This document shows positions 27,662 through 36,743 of a DNA stretch of 64,000 nucleotides, piece by piece. Source of the DNA: Chryseobacterium rhizosphaerae (GTDB taxonomy: Bacteria; Bacteroidota; Bacteroidia; Flavobacteriales; Weeksellaceae); NCBI RefSeq assembly GCF_003385455.1, contig NZ_QNUF01000010.1:1-64000 (forward strand), written 5' to 3'. A program made the position numbers and the translations under genes. Position 1 is the first letter of the stretch. Every line of letters starts with the position of its first letter. The notes below the pieces were generated by a model that was not told the DNA's origin, did no database searches, and was given only the letters and a program-made list of their open reading frames with translations.

Positions 27662-28675
27662 ATGAAAAAAAATAGCTTTTTATTTTCTGCAAAAGGAATT
27701 TTTACAGCAACACTTCTTTCTTTACATACAGTAGTTTACGCTCAAAAAACAGCAGATATCTCAACCATTTCGGAAAAAACACTAAGCAGTATCCTTGAAA
27801 AAAACAGACCCTATTACGCACAGGGAAAAGTTGCTGATTATATTCCTGAATTAGGAAAAATGGATGCCAAAGCAATTGCTTTTTCTGTGGTAGAGAAAAA
27901 TGGGAAGATATTTAATGCAGGAGACACCCAAAAGAAATTCACCATGCAGAGCATTTCTAAAATCATAGCATTAATGGTTGCCGTAAATGAAAAGGGGGAA
28001 GCCAATGTTTTTGATAAGATGGGATATTTCGGATCCGACAGACCTTTCAACCATTTTTCCAATCTGGAAACAACAGGGAAACCTCTTAATCCAATGATGA
28101 ATGCAGGAGCAATTCTTACTACTTCTTTAATTTCAGGTGACGGTGAGAAGCCTTTTCTTAAAATTTTGGATATGGTAAGGTATATTACTAAAAATCAAAA
28201 CATTGATTACAGCAAATCCGTGTATGAATCCGAAAAATCTACAGGACACCGTAATCGCGGAATGTTCTATATCATGAAAAACAGCGGCCTGATTTCAGGG
28301 AATGAAGATCAGCTTGATAATTATTTTAAACAGTGCTCCATTGAGCTTACTGCAGAAGACCTGGCTAAGATCGGTTATTTCTTTGCCAACCAATGCGTCC
28401 GCTTTGATGGCGATTCCACTCATAAAAATGCTGAAATTTCAAAATTAATAGAATCCCAAATGCTCACTGCCGGCATGTATGAATTCAGTGGAGAGTATTC
28501 CCGTATGGTAGGTTTGCCGAGTAAATCAGGTGTTGGCGGCGGAATCACGGTAAGTGTTCCCGGAAAAATGGGAATTGGTGTTTTCAGCCCTGCACTGGAC
28601 CAACATGGAAATTCATTGGCAGGATATCATATGATCCTGGATCTGGTGAAACAATATGGTTTAAGTATATTTTAA
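27662..28675 (+). CDS. glsA: Secreted glutaminase A
   Basis: A 337-residue protein with signal peptide ending TVVYAQ (about 28), so it acts in the periplasm or outside. It hydrolyses L-glutamine to glutamate and ammonia. Family marks: the beta-lactamase-like catalytic Ser-x-x-Lys in 'FTMQSISKI' (S97, K100), 'LNPMMNAGAILTTSLI', 'MFYIMKNSGLI' and 'LPSKSGVGGGI', all typical of glutaminase A. Length is the usual ~305 plus signal peptide. The start at 27662 is chosen because the upstream frame overlaps the promoter. It is a single-gene unit with its own promoter and the strong terminator at 28836-28859. Confidence 0.93.
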   Translation: MKKNSFLFSAKGIFTATLLSLHTVVYAQKTADISTISEKTLSSILEKNRPYYAQGKVADYIPELGKMDAKAIAFSVVEKNGKIFNAGDTQKKFTMQSISKIIALMVAVNEKGEANVFDKMGYFGSDRPFNHFSNLETTGKPLNPMMNAGAILTTSLISGDGEKPFLKILDMVRYITKNQNIDYSKSVYESEKSTGHRNRGMFYIMKNSGLISGNEDQLDNYFKQCSIELTAEDLAKIGYFFANQCVRFDGDSTHKNAEISKLIESQMLTAGMYEFSGEYSRMVGLPSKSGVGGGITVSVPGKMGIGVFSPALDQHGNSLAGYHMILDLVKQYGLSIF

Positions 28676-28835
28676 GGTTATTTTAATTTTTTACTCAATC
28701 AGTTCCTTATACGTTAAAATTTAAATAACCTTAGCGTAACACTTACATCCTGAATAACAAGTAAATAGGTGACATAAAAAGCAATAATTCAGCTCACCTT
28801 ACAAGACTATAATCATTCAATATTTTTTATAAATC

Positions 28836-28859
28836 AAGCGGCATTTGGCCGCTTTTTTT
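28836..28859 (+). terminator. Strong terminator after glsA
   Basis: AAGCGGC and GCCGCTT form a 7-bp GC-rich stem with a 5-nt loop, followed by TTTTT. It lies 160 bases past the glsA stop. Confidence 0.85.
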
Positions 28860-28990
28860 ATATATATTATTCCTATCCCAAGACTAGTTTCATTATTATA
28901 TCACAAAATTGCATTATCTTTTAATTTCTGTCATATCATAATATAATTATTTAACCAATTACCCAAAGCATTCTAGAATAAGAAGATAGA

Positions 28991-29070
28991 GCCATAAAAT
29001 CCATTTTCGACCAAAATATACTGTTTCATTCTCTCTTTTGAAACATCAAATTTTCGTGGATTTTACGGGC
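28991..29070. repeat. Nested inverted repeats upstream of the biosynthetic promoter
   Basis: An outer stem TAAAATCCA (28995-29003) pairs with TGGATTTTA (29057-29065), extended by GCC/GGC. An inner stem GTTTCA/TGAAAC lies near 29022-29043. A T-rich stretch follows. It could be a second terminator or a regulatory structure; nothing else in 28676-29121 is recognisable. Confidence 0.4.
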
Positions 29071-29121
29071 TTATTATTTATATTATCTTTTCGTAATATA
29101 AAAAAAACAAATCTCTTATTA

Positions 29122-29153
29122 TTGAAATATTTTATTTTTTATTGCTATCTTTG
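29122..29153 (+). promoter_or_regulatory. Promoter of the polyketide-glycolipid operon
   Basis: TTG (29122-29124), 21 bases, then the -7 element TATCTTTG (29146-29153). Transcription should start near 29160, giving a leader of about 500 bases before the first large gene. The 10-bp-arm palindrome at 29166-29189 lies right at the expected start site. Confidence 0.65.
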
Positions 29154-29165
29154 CATGACATTATT

Positions 29166-29189
29166 ACAATTATAAATGATTATAATTGT
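29166..29189. promoter_or_regulatory. Palindromic operator candidate at the operon start site
   Basis: ACAATTATAA and TTATAATTGT are perfect 10-bp arms around a 4-nt centre, about 13 bases after the -7 element. The position is right for a repressor site of a dimeric regulator; an RNA hairpin in the leader is the alternative. No regulator gene is adjacent. Confidence 0.5.
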
Positions 29190-29430
29190 GTATTCTCAGA
29201 TTGTACCAGCCTGTTTTCGAGAATAAAAAAATAAATTGTATACTTTAATAGCATTTGAACAATTAATATTTTTTTTGTTAAAAAATTATTATCAAATTGT
29301 ATTTATGGTTAGAGATATAATATAAATTTATTACTTTTATTCCCTCATAATAAACAAACACTCATTATGCCAATATGTTTTAGTGTTTTGTTATGAAAAT
29401 CTATATCCATATTTCAATACCATAAATGCT

Positions 29431-29577
29431 ATGAAAAACTTGACTATTTTTGGGCGGAAGCCCCTCGCAAAGCTGGACACCAACAATCTTACATCGACCC
29501 AATCTTTGGTTGGCAGTCTCCGGATGACTAAATCACTCAATATTAGTAAATTATCATTAGATCACTATTATAATTAA
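29431..29577 (+). CDS. 48-codon leader ORF resembling the start of the PKS gene
   Basis: The encoded peptide begins MKNLTIFGRKPLAKLD, closely matching MKNLTIIGLTPFEKPD at the start of the large PKS gene 260 bases downstream. The DNA around both ATGs is alike too. After about 16 residues similarity ends. It could be a fragment from duplication of the gene start or a leader peptide. No Cys, no leader-peptide cleavage motif and no maturation enzyme were seen, so a RiPP precursor is unlikely. Confidence 0.4.
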   Translation: MKNLTIFGRKPLAKLDTNNLTSTQSLVGSLRMTKSLNISKLSLDHYYN

Positions 29578-29659
29578 AAATATTACAAAAACTAACTACT
29601 TTAAATTCCACTATAACAAACAACTACTTGTATACCAATAGGTTTATAGCAAATTTGTT

Positions 29660-32600
29660 ATGGAATTTCATGCTAATATCATCAAAGCAATGAAAAACTT
29701 AACCATTATTGGACTAACTCCTTTTGAAAAACCGGATGTTAGCCTTATGCCTAAATTGCATAACGCAGGCGCATTTCCTGTCCTAAGTTTAGGGCATGAA
29801 TTAATCACCGCCCAGGAAGCATTGAACCAGCTTGAGCAGACCCACATACCTTCTTATGGTATTTACATTTCTAATAAAACTTTTACTTCTCTCAGAATTC
29901 CGGAAAAAGTGAGCTTTGCCATTCTTCCATTCGGAATCGCCATCAATTTCTCTTCAGAACTGCCTGTCGTGTATCAGGTAAGCAGTTTGGAAGAAGCACT
30001 ACAAGCTCAACAATCAGGAGCAAAAGGAATTATCGTCAAAGGAAATGAAGCTGCTGGCCAGGTAGGTTATGAATCTACTTTTGTATTATTTCAGCGTGTT
30101 ATTAAAGAAATCACGGACATCCCGGTATGGGTACAGGGAGGAATTGGCCTCCACACCGCAGCAGCTGTAAAAGCACTGGGAGCCACAGGTGTTATACTGG
30201 ATAGCCAGCTTGCCCTTTTCCCTGAAAGCTCGGTACCTCAGGATATCAAAGAGGTCTGTTCAAAACTGAACGGAACAGAAACAAGAATTATAGCCAACCA
30301 CCGTGTATTGGTGAGGCCCAACTCTCCGGTATTACCGGAAAATATTACCGCCGAAGATCTTAGAAAATATTTTATCGATTTTGACCTCAGCAAGAGTTAC
30401 ATCCCTATGGGACAGGATATTTCGCTGGCAACAGATCTCTATGAGGATTTTAAAACACTTAAAAAAATGGTTTTCGGTTTCAAAGAAGCCATGTACGGCC
30501 ATTTGAAACAGGCAAAAGCTCTTCAGGTTATTGATAAGGACAATCCACTGGCTCAGGAACTTGGCTTACGTTATCCTATCGCTCAGGGACCTATGACCCG
30601 TGTGAGTGATGTTCCTTTATTTGCCAATGCTGTAGCGGAAGCCGGAGCATTGCCTTTTGTAGCTTTATCATTACTGAAAGGTGAGTCGGCAAAGGCTTTG
30701 GTAATGGAAACCAAAAAACTGGCGGGTGAAAAAACATGGGGTGTAGGGATTTTAGGATTTGCCCCACCAGAATTAAGAGAAGAGCAAACCGCTTATATAT
30801 TGGAGGCCCAACCTCCTGTAGTTCTTATTGCCGGTGGAAGACCCGCCCAGGCTAAAGTATTTGAAAAAGCAGGAATAAAAAGTTTCCTACACGTTCCTTC
30901 TCCTGCCCTACTGGATATTTTCCTGAAAGAAGGGGCAAAGAATTTTATATTTGAAGGACGTGAATGTGGAGGCCACGTGGGACCGCTTTCAAGCATGGTC
31001 CTTTGGGAAAAACAAATTGAACGTATCTTAAAAGAAGAACATCCTGAAAACATCAGTGTGTTTTTTGCAGGAGGAATCCACAATTCATTTTCAACAGCAT
31101 TCGTTTCTATTATGGCCGCACCACTTGCAGCAAGAGGTGTAAAAATTGGTGTATTGATGGGAACGGCTTATCTCTATACTCAGGAAGCAGTACTTACCGG
31201 AGCTATCCAGGAAGAATTCCAGTTGCAGGCTATGCAGGCAAAAGACACTGTCCTGTTGGAAACCGCTCCCGGACACGAAACCCGTTGTCTAAATACGGCA
31301 TTTGCACACCATTTTAATACAGAAAAAAACAAACTTCTGGCAGCAGGAATGGATAAAAAGCAAGTCTGGGAACAGCTTGAAAAACTAAATGTAGGTCGCC
31401 TCAGAATTGCCGCCAAAGGCATAGAGCGTCAGGGAGACCAGTTGGTTACGATTCCTAAAAGCGAACAGCTGGATTTGGGGATGTATATGATCGGACAAAT
31501 TGCCACCATGCATAACCGTGTTATTTCACTTGCTGCCCTTCATCAAAATGTCATTGACAATTACGAACATATTCAATCTGCAGCATTACCGGAAGCGCCA
31601 ATATCCAGCGAAAAACCACTGGACATTGCTATCGTTGGTATGGAATGTATTTTCCCGGGTGCCAAAAACCTGGAGGAATACTGGAGAAATATCATTTTAG
31701 GAAAAGACAGTGTCACAGAAGTACCGGATGAAAGATGGAATAAAGAACTTTATTACCAGCCGGATTCTGACGGACCGGATGTATCTCATTCCAAATGGGG
31801 TGGTTTTATTCCGAAAATCGACTTTGATCCCCTTTCATTTGGAATTCCACCGCAATCTCTTGCCGCTATTGAGCCTACCCAGTTACTCACCCTCTTGGTA
31901 GCCAAACGAGCAATGGAAGATGCCGGATATGGAGAAAAACATATTAACAGAGAAAATATTTCTGTAATTATTGGAGCTGAAGGAGGTAATGACCTTGCCA
32001 ACAGCTACAGTTTCAGAGGATTTTACAAACAGGTTTTCGGGGAACTTCATGAAGAAGTAAAAGAAGCCTTCCCTCATACCACAGAGGACTCTTTCCCGGG
32101 TATTTTGGCCAATGTAATCGCAGGTAGGATTACCAACCGTTTGGATCTGGGTGGAAGAAACTTCACCGTAGATGCCGCCTGTGCTTCTTCTTTGGCAGCT
32201 TTAGATTTGGCTTGCCAGGAACTTGTATTAGGAAAATCCGATATGGTTCTTGCCGGAGGTGCAGATTTACACAATGGAATCAACGATTACCTGATGTTCT
32301 CAAGTACCCACGCCCTTTCCAGAAAAGGAAGATGTGCAACATTTGACGATGAAGCAGACGGAATTGCCCTTGGAGAAGGAATTGCAATCCTTGTTTTGAA
32401 AAGATATGAAGATGCCATCAATGACGGAGACCGTATTTACTCTGTAATCAAAGGTGTTGGTGGATCCAGTGATGGTAAAGCCCTTGGCTTAACTGCTCCT
32501 AGAAAAGTAGGTCAGGTAAGAGCATTAGAACGTGCTTACACTCAGGCTGGAATCAGTGCCGCATCTGTAGGATTGGTAGAAGCTCACGGTACAGGAACTG

Positions 32601-35600
32601 TTGTGGGTGACAAAACAGAATTAAGTGCCTTAACAAACTTATTCAGCCGTTCAGGTGCATTACCGGGACAGACTCATTTAGGTTCTGTGAAGACACAAAT
32701 TGGCCACACCAAGTGTGCTGCAGGATTAGCTGGTTTAATCAAAGCTTCCCTTGCTGTTTACCATGGGGTGAAACCTCCTACCCTTCATCTTAAGCAACCT
32801 AATGCCTATTATAACGCACAGACCAGTCCGTTCTCTTTCCATGCTGAAACAGGATTATGGACTGAGAAAAACCGATATGCAGGAATCAGTGCTTTTGGAT
32901 TTGGAGGAACGAACTTCCACACGGTAATTGCTAATCATCCAAAACAAGATGACTCTATCGCAATGCAGTCGTGGCCTTCAGAACTATTTGTATTCCGTGG
33001 GAATACGTATGAAGAAGCCAAAGGACAATCGAGCCAGATCAAAACCTTATTGGAAATCAATGATGGAATTCCATTAAAAGATATTTCTTACAGCTTAAGC
33101 ATCGGTTCAGAAAAACCTATTCAGTTCAGTATCGTTGCAGATACAGCTGAAGATCTAATGATGAAGCTTGAATTGGTCTTATTAGGAATCGAAACTAAAG
33201 ATACTTTCACCGTTAATAAAAAAGAAGGTAAGGTAGCCTTTACATTCCCCGGACAAGGAAGCCAGAGAATCAATATGGCTCGTGACTTATTCGTGGTCTT
33301 CCCGGCAATGCGTAAGATTATCGACAGCTATCCGGAGCTTGAAAAAGTGGTTTTCCCTTCTACAACATTTAACGAAGCGGATTTAAAACAACAGAAAGAA
33401 ACCATTAAAGACACCCGTTTAGCACAGCCGCTTTTAGGAATTGTTGATCTTGCATTGGCCAAATTTTTAGAATCATTGGGAATCATTCCTGATATGCTGG
33501 CTGGTCACAGCTATGGTGAATTACCGGCTTTATGTTTCTCAGGTGTATTTGCAGAAGATCAATTAGTTGATTTAAGTATCCGGAGAGCTCAGTCTATTCT
33601 GGACTCAGTAGAAGGTGGAGATCCTGGTTCCATGTTAGCAGCAAGCAGCACTCACGAACGCTTACAGCCAATCATCGCTAAAGTGGAAGGATGTTATCCG
33701 GTTAACTTCAATGCACCTACCCAGTGTGTTATCGCAGGAAGTACGCCAGCAATCAATGCATTACTGGAAGTCCTAAAACAGGAAGGTATTTCTGCTAAAA
33801 AATTAGAAGTGGCATGTGCATTCCACAGTCCATTATTGGCAAAATCTAAAGGTTTATATGCTGACGTATTAAAAGACGTTCCTTTCCAGGAAATGCAGAT
33901 CCCTGTATGGTCCAATACGACAGCAGAAGTATATCCACCGAATCCGTCAGACATTAAAGAAAGATTGACTGAACATTTGGTACAGCCTGTAAGATTTGTC
34001 GAGCAGATGCAAGCGATGTATAATGATGGAGCAAGGATCTTCATCGAGGTAGGCCCAGGAAAAGTACTTACTGGATTGGCAAAATCATGTCTTGAAAAAG
34101 ATCAGTTGACCTTATATGTTGAAGACAGCAGCCGCAATAAATTCACCCACCTGCTTTGCATGCTTGCCCAATACCTGGGTACAGGACGTAACTTTAATAT
34201 CACTAAGCTTTTCGATGGTCGTAACGTTAAACTTATCGACATTGATCAGCCTGAACTTTATAAGAAAAACCCTGCCATTTGGAGGGTTAATGGACAAGCT
34301 GCACATCCAACGACAGGCACACTGCCTTCCAATGGTGCACTACCAATTTTAACTCCTATTGCCATGAATAATTTTACGAATAATCAGCAAGCTCCTGCCA
34401 CTGAAAGCTTATCAACAGCTGAACGTATGCTGCAGGAATATTTAAATAGCATGAAACTAATGATACAGGCGCAACGGGATGTGATGCTTTCCTTTATGGG
34501 ACAGAATCCTCAGGTACACCCGGCCCCTGTTTATACTTCACCGATTCAGGCTCCTGCCGGTCAACAGATGGCAGCGATCCCTGTCCAGCCTGTTCGCCAG
34601 GAGGTTCCGGTAGCCGTGGCGCAGGTAAAACAGGCTCCTGTAAGAGATATCAAATCTTTATTACTACAGGTAGTAAGCGATAAAACAGGATATCCACAGG
34701 AAATGCTGGGAATGGAAATGGACCTGGAAGCGGATTTAAGTATTGATTCAATCAAAAGAGTTGAAATCATAGGAACACTTCGTAATGAACTGGGTACCCT
34801 GTCTAATGGCAATACCAACGAAGATACTGTAATGGAGCAATTAGCAGGAATAAAAACCCTGAGTGGTTTGGTTTCATGGCTTACCGAGTACTCAGGAGCG
34901 GGAGCAGCATCTGTTTCAGAAAAAAACGGAGCAGCAACGGAAGCTCCGGCTTCAAAACCTCAGGCTCAGTCTGCATTATCTCTTGAAGATCTTCAAAATG
35001 CCATTCTGACGATTGTCAGTGAGAAAACCGGATATCCAAAAGAAATGCTGGGATTAGACTTAGATCTGGAAGCAGACCTTAGTATTGACTCTATTAAGCG
35101 TATGGAAATTATCGGAGACCTTAAAACCAAAATCGGATTTGGTCAAAATCTGGAGCAGGCTGATGATCTTATGGAAAAATTAGCTGCCATTAAAACACTT
35201 CGCGGGTTAGCAAGCTGGATCAGCGATATGAGTGGTGATACCCATGAGACCAAAGCTGAAACTAAGGAGGCCGTCGCTTCTGAGCCGGCACAAAATATAT
35301 TATCCCGTCTTCGTTTTGATATCACCCCAACGGATGCTTCCTTATTGCAGAATACAGAAGTATTGCAGGGAAAACGTTTTGCAATTACTCAGGATAGCAG
35401 CCAACAGACCTCAGCAATCAAAGAAGCATTAGAAAAACATGGTGCGATTGCAGAATTAGTAGATACAGAAAAAGACCTTTCCGGCTTTGACGGACTGATC
35501 ATGCTGGATATGTTCTCTGCTGAAGTGAAGCACAGCATTATTGATCATGTAGATCTTATCAAAAAACTGGATTTCGATAAAGCTAAGTGGGTGTATCTTA

Positions 35601-36724
35601 TCTCAGATATTCCGGCACACCTTCAGGAAATCAATGATGCCCGTATATTACGTCACCATCAGGGATATCCGGGTCTGTTCAAAAGTTTAGCCCGTGAATT
35701 TGATCATACGACCTGCAGACTGATCAGTCTGAGTACTCCTCAGGCAGTCAATCAGATTGCAGAGATCACTTTAAAGGAAATTCTGACCAATGATAAACCT
35801 GCGGAAGTTATTTACAAAGATGAACAACGACACAAAGTAGATATCATCCCATCCCCATTGTCTACCAGCCTGGAAGAAGCGCATATTCAACTGGATCAAA
35901 AGTCTGTTGTTTTAGTTCTCGGAGGGGCACAGGGAATCACAGCCGAACTTGCCAAACACATGTCACAAGCCTATCCTTGTACCTATATTCTGGTAGGAAG
36001 ATCCGCTGACCCAAGAGAGGAAGCTTCAGATCTGAAAGAATTTGAAGCAATGAAAACAAAAGAGGAAATAAGAGCCCATCTTATTAAATCTGCAACATTC
36101 ACTTCTCCTGCACAAGTAGAAAAAGAGACCGTAAGAATATTCAAAAACAATCAGATCCTTCGTACCATCCGCGATATGGAACTGCTTGGAAATACCATAA
36201 TTTACCAGTCCTTAGATCTTTGTGATGAGGGCGGATTAAGCAACCTGATCAATGGTATTTATGAAAAATATGACCGTTTGGATGGAGTGATTCATGGAGC
36301 AGGTCTTTTAGAAGATAAATTATTCAAGCAGAAAACAACCAGCTCTTTCGGACGTGTATTTGATACTAAGGTAAAACCTCTACGTGTATTGGCAGAACAG
36401 CTTCGTACAGACTGTCAGTTTGTGGTCCTTTTCTCCAGTATCGCTTCCGTATACGGAAACAAAGGTCAGACAGATTATGCTGCTGCCAACAGTGTATTGG
36501 ATGATTACGCCAATGCTTTGAATAAAAGATTAAAAGGAAAAGTAATTTCCATCAACTGGGGACCATGGAAAGGTGCCGGAATGGTTTCATCAACACTGGA
36601 AACAGAATATGAACGTCGCGGTATTTCTTTAATCCCATTGGATGAAGGTAAGGAGATCTTCCTTAATGAAATAAAATACGGAACTGAAAGCCAGGTGCTG
36701 ATCATGTCGGGAAATAATTGGTAA
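29660..36724 (+). CDS. Iterative type I PKS, NPD-NPD-KS-AT-ACP-ACP-KR (PUFA synthase/HglE-like)
   Basis: A 2354-residue synthase (the ATG at 29690 is an equally good start). Residues about 10-300 and 310-600 are two FMN-dependent nitronate-monooxygenase/PfaD-like domains ('VWVQGGIGLHTAAAVKALGA'; 'YPIAQGPMTRVSDVPLFANA'), the likely enoyl reductases. The ketosynthase starts at about 655, with Cys841, His976 and His1016. The acyltransferase has FPGQGSQ (about 1196) and Ser1284 in GHSYGE. Two ACPs carry Ser1697 and Ser1811 in LEADLSIDSIKR. The ketoreductase has GGAQGITAEL (2088 on) and Tyr2273. Paired ACPs and a PfaD-type reductase are marks of PUFA synthases and heterocyst-glycolipid synthases. 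It should build a reduced or hydroxylated long acyl chain with the next protein. Confidence 0.9.
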   Translation: MEFHANIIKAMKNLTIIGLTPFEKPDVSLMPKLHNAGAFPVLSLGHELITAQEALNQLEQTHIPSYGIYISNKTFTSLRIPEKVSFAILPFGIAINFSSELPVVYQVSSLEEALQAQQSGAKGIIVKGNEAAGQVGYESTFVLFQRVIKEITDIPVWVQGGIGLHTAAAVKALGATGVILDSQLALFPESSVPQDIKEVCSKLNGTETRIIANHRVLVRPNSPVLPENITAEDLRKYFIDFDLSKSYIPMGQDISLATDLYEDFKTLKKMVFGFKEAMYGHLKQAKALQVIDKDNPLAQELGLRYPIAQGPMTRVSDVPLFANAVAEAGALPFVALSLLKGESAKALVMETKKLAGEKTWGVGILGFAPPELREEQTAYILEAQPPVVLIAGGRPAQAKVFEKAGIKSFLHVPSPALLDIFLKEGAKNFIFEGRECGGHVGPLSSMVLWEKQIERILKEEHPENISVFFAGGIHNSFSTAFVSIMAAPLAARGVKIGVLMGTAYLYTQEAVLTGAIQEEFQLQAMQAKDTVLLETAPGHETRCLNTAFAHHFNTEKNKLLAAGMDKKQVWEQLEKLNVGRLRIAAKGIERQGDQLVTIPKSEQLDLGMYMIGQIATMHNRVISLAALHQNVIDNYEHIQSAALPEAPISSEKPLDIAIVGMECIFPGAKNLEEYWRNIILGKDSVTEVPDERWNKELYYQPDSDGPDVSHSKWGGFIPKIDFDPLSFGIPPQSLAAIEPTQLLTLLVAKRAMEDAGYGEKHINRENISVIIGAEGGNDLANSYSFRGFYKQVFGELHEEVKEAFPHTTEDSFPGILANVIAGRITNRLDLGGRNFTVDAACASSLAALDLACQELVLGKSDMVLAGGADLHNGINDYLMFSSTHALSRKGRCATFDDEADGIALGEGIAILVLKRYEDAINDGDRIYSVIKGVGGSSDGKALGLTAPRKVGQVRALERAYTQAGISAASVGLVEAHGTGTVVGDKTELSALTNLFSRSGALPGQTHLGSVKTQIGHTKCAAGLAGLIKASLAVYHGVKPPTLHLKQPNAYYNAQTSPFSFHAETGLWTEKNRYAGISAFGFGGTNFHTVIANHPKQDDSIAMQSWPSELFVFRGNTYEEAKGQSSQIKTLLEINDGIPLKDISYSLSIGSEKPIQFSIVADTAEDLMMKLELVLLGIETKDTFTVNKKEGKVAFTFPGQGSQRINMARDLFVVFPAMRKIIDSYPELEKVVFPSTTFNEADLKQQKETIKDTRLAQPLLGIVDLALAKFLESLGIIPDMLAGHSYGELPALCFSGVFAEDQLVDLSIRRAQSILDSVEGGDPGSMLAASSTHERLQPIIAKVEGCYPVNFNAPTQCVIAGSTPAINALLEVLKQEGISAKKLEVACAFHSPLLAKSKGLYADVLKDVPFQEMQIPVWSNTTAEVYPPNPSDIKERLTEHLVQPVRFVEQMQAMYNDGARIFIEVGPGKVLTGLAKSCLEKDQLTLYVEDSSRNKFTHLLCMLAQYLGTGRNFNITKLFDGRNVKLIDIDQPELYKKNPAIWRVNGQAAHPTTGTLPSNGALPILTPIAMNNFTNNQQAPATESLSTAERMLQEYLNSMKLMIQAQRDVMLSFMGQNPQVHPAPVYTSPIQAPAGQQMAAIPVQPVRQEVPVAVAQVKQAPVRDIKSLLLQVVSDKTGYPQEMLGMEMDLEADLSIDSIKRVEIIGTLRNELGTLSNGNTNEDTVMEQLAGIKTLSGLVSWLTEYSGAGAASVSEKNGAATEAPASKPQAQSALSLEDLQNAILTIVSEKTGYPKEMLGLDLDLEADLSIDSIKRMEIIGDLKTKIGFGQNLEQADDLMEKLAAIKTLRGLASWISDMSGDTHETKAETKEAVASEPAQNILSRLRFDITPTDASLLQNTEVLQGKRFAITQDSSQQTSAIKEALEKHGAIAELVDTEKDLSGFDGLIMLDMFSAEVKHSIIDHVDLIKKLDFDKAKWVYLISDIPAHLQEINDARILRHHQGYPGLFKSLAREFDHTTCRLISLSTPQAVNQIAEITLKEILTNDKPAEVIYKDEQRHKVDIIPSPLSTSLEEAHIQLDQKSVVLVLGGAQGITAELAKHMSQAYPCTYILVGRSADPREEASDLKEFEAMKTKEEIRAHLIKSATFTSPAQVEKETVRIFKNNQILRTIRDMELLGNTIIYQSLDLCDEGGLSNLINGIYEKYDRLDGVIHGAGLLEDKLFKQKTTSSFGRVFDTKVKPLRVLAEQLRTDCQFVVLFSSIASVYGNKGQTDYAAANSVLDDYANALNKRLKGKVISINWGPWKGAGMVSSTLETEYERRGISLIPLDEGKEIFLNEIKYGTESQVLIMSGNNW

Positions 36725-36743
36725 CCCTCTGTATAAACTAAGT

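Noticed and set aside
29431-29577. RiPP (lanthipeptide or graspetide) precursor
   Set aside because: No Cys, no graspetide core motif and no modifying enzyme nearby; similarity to the PKS start explains it better.
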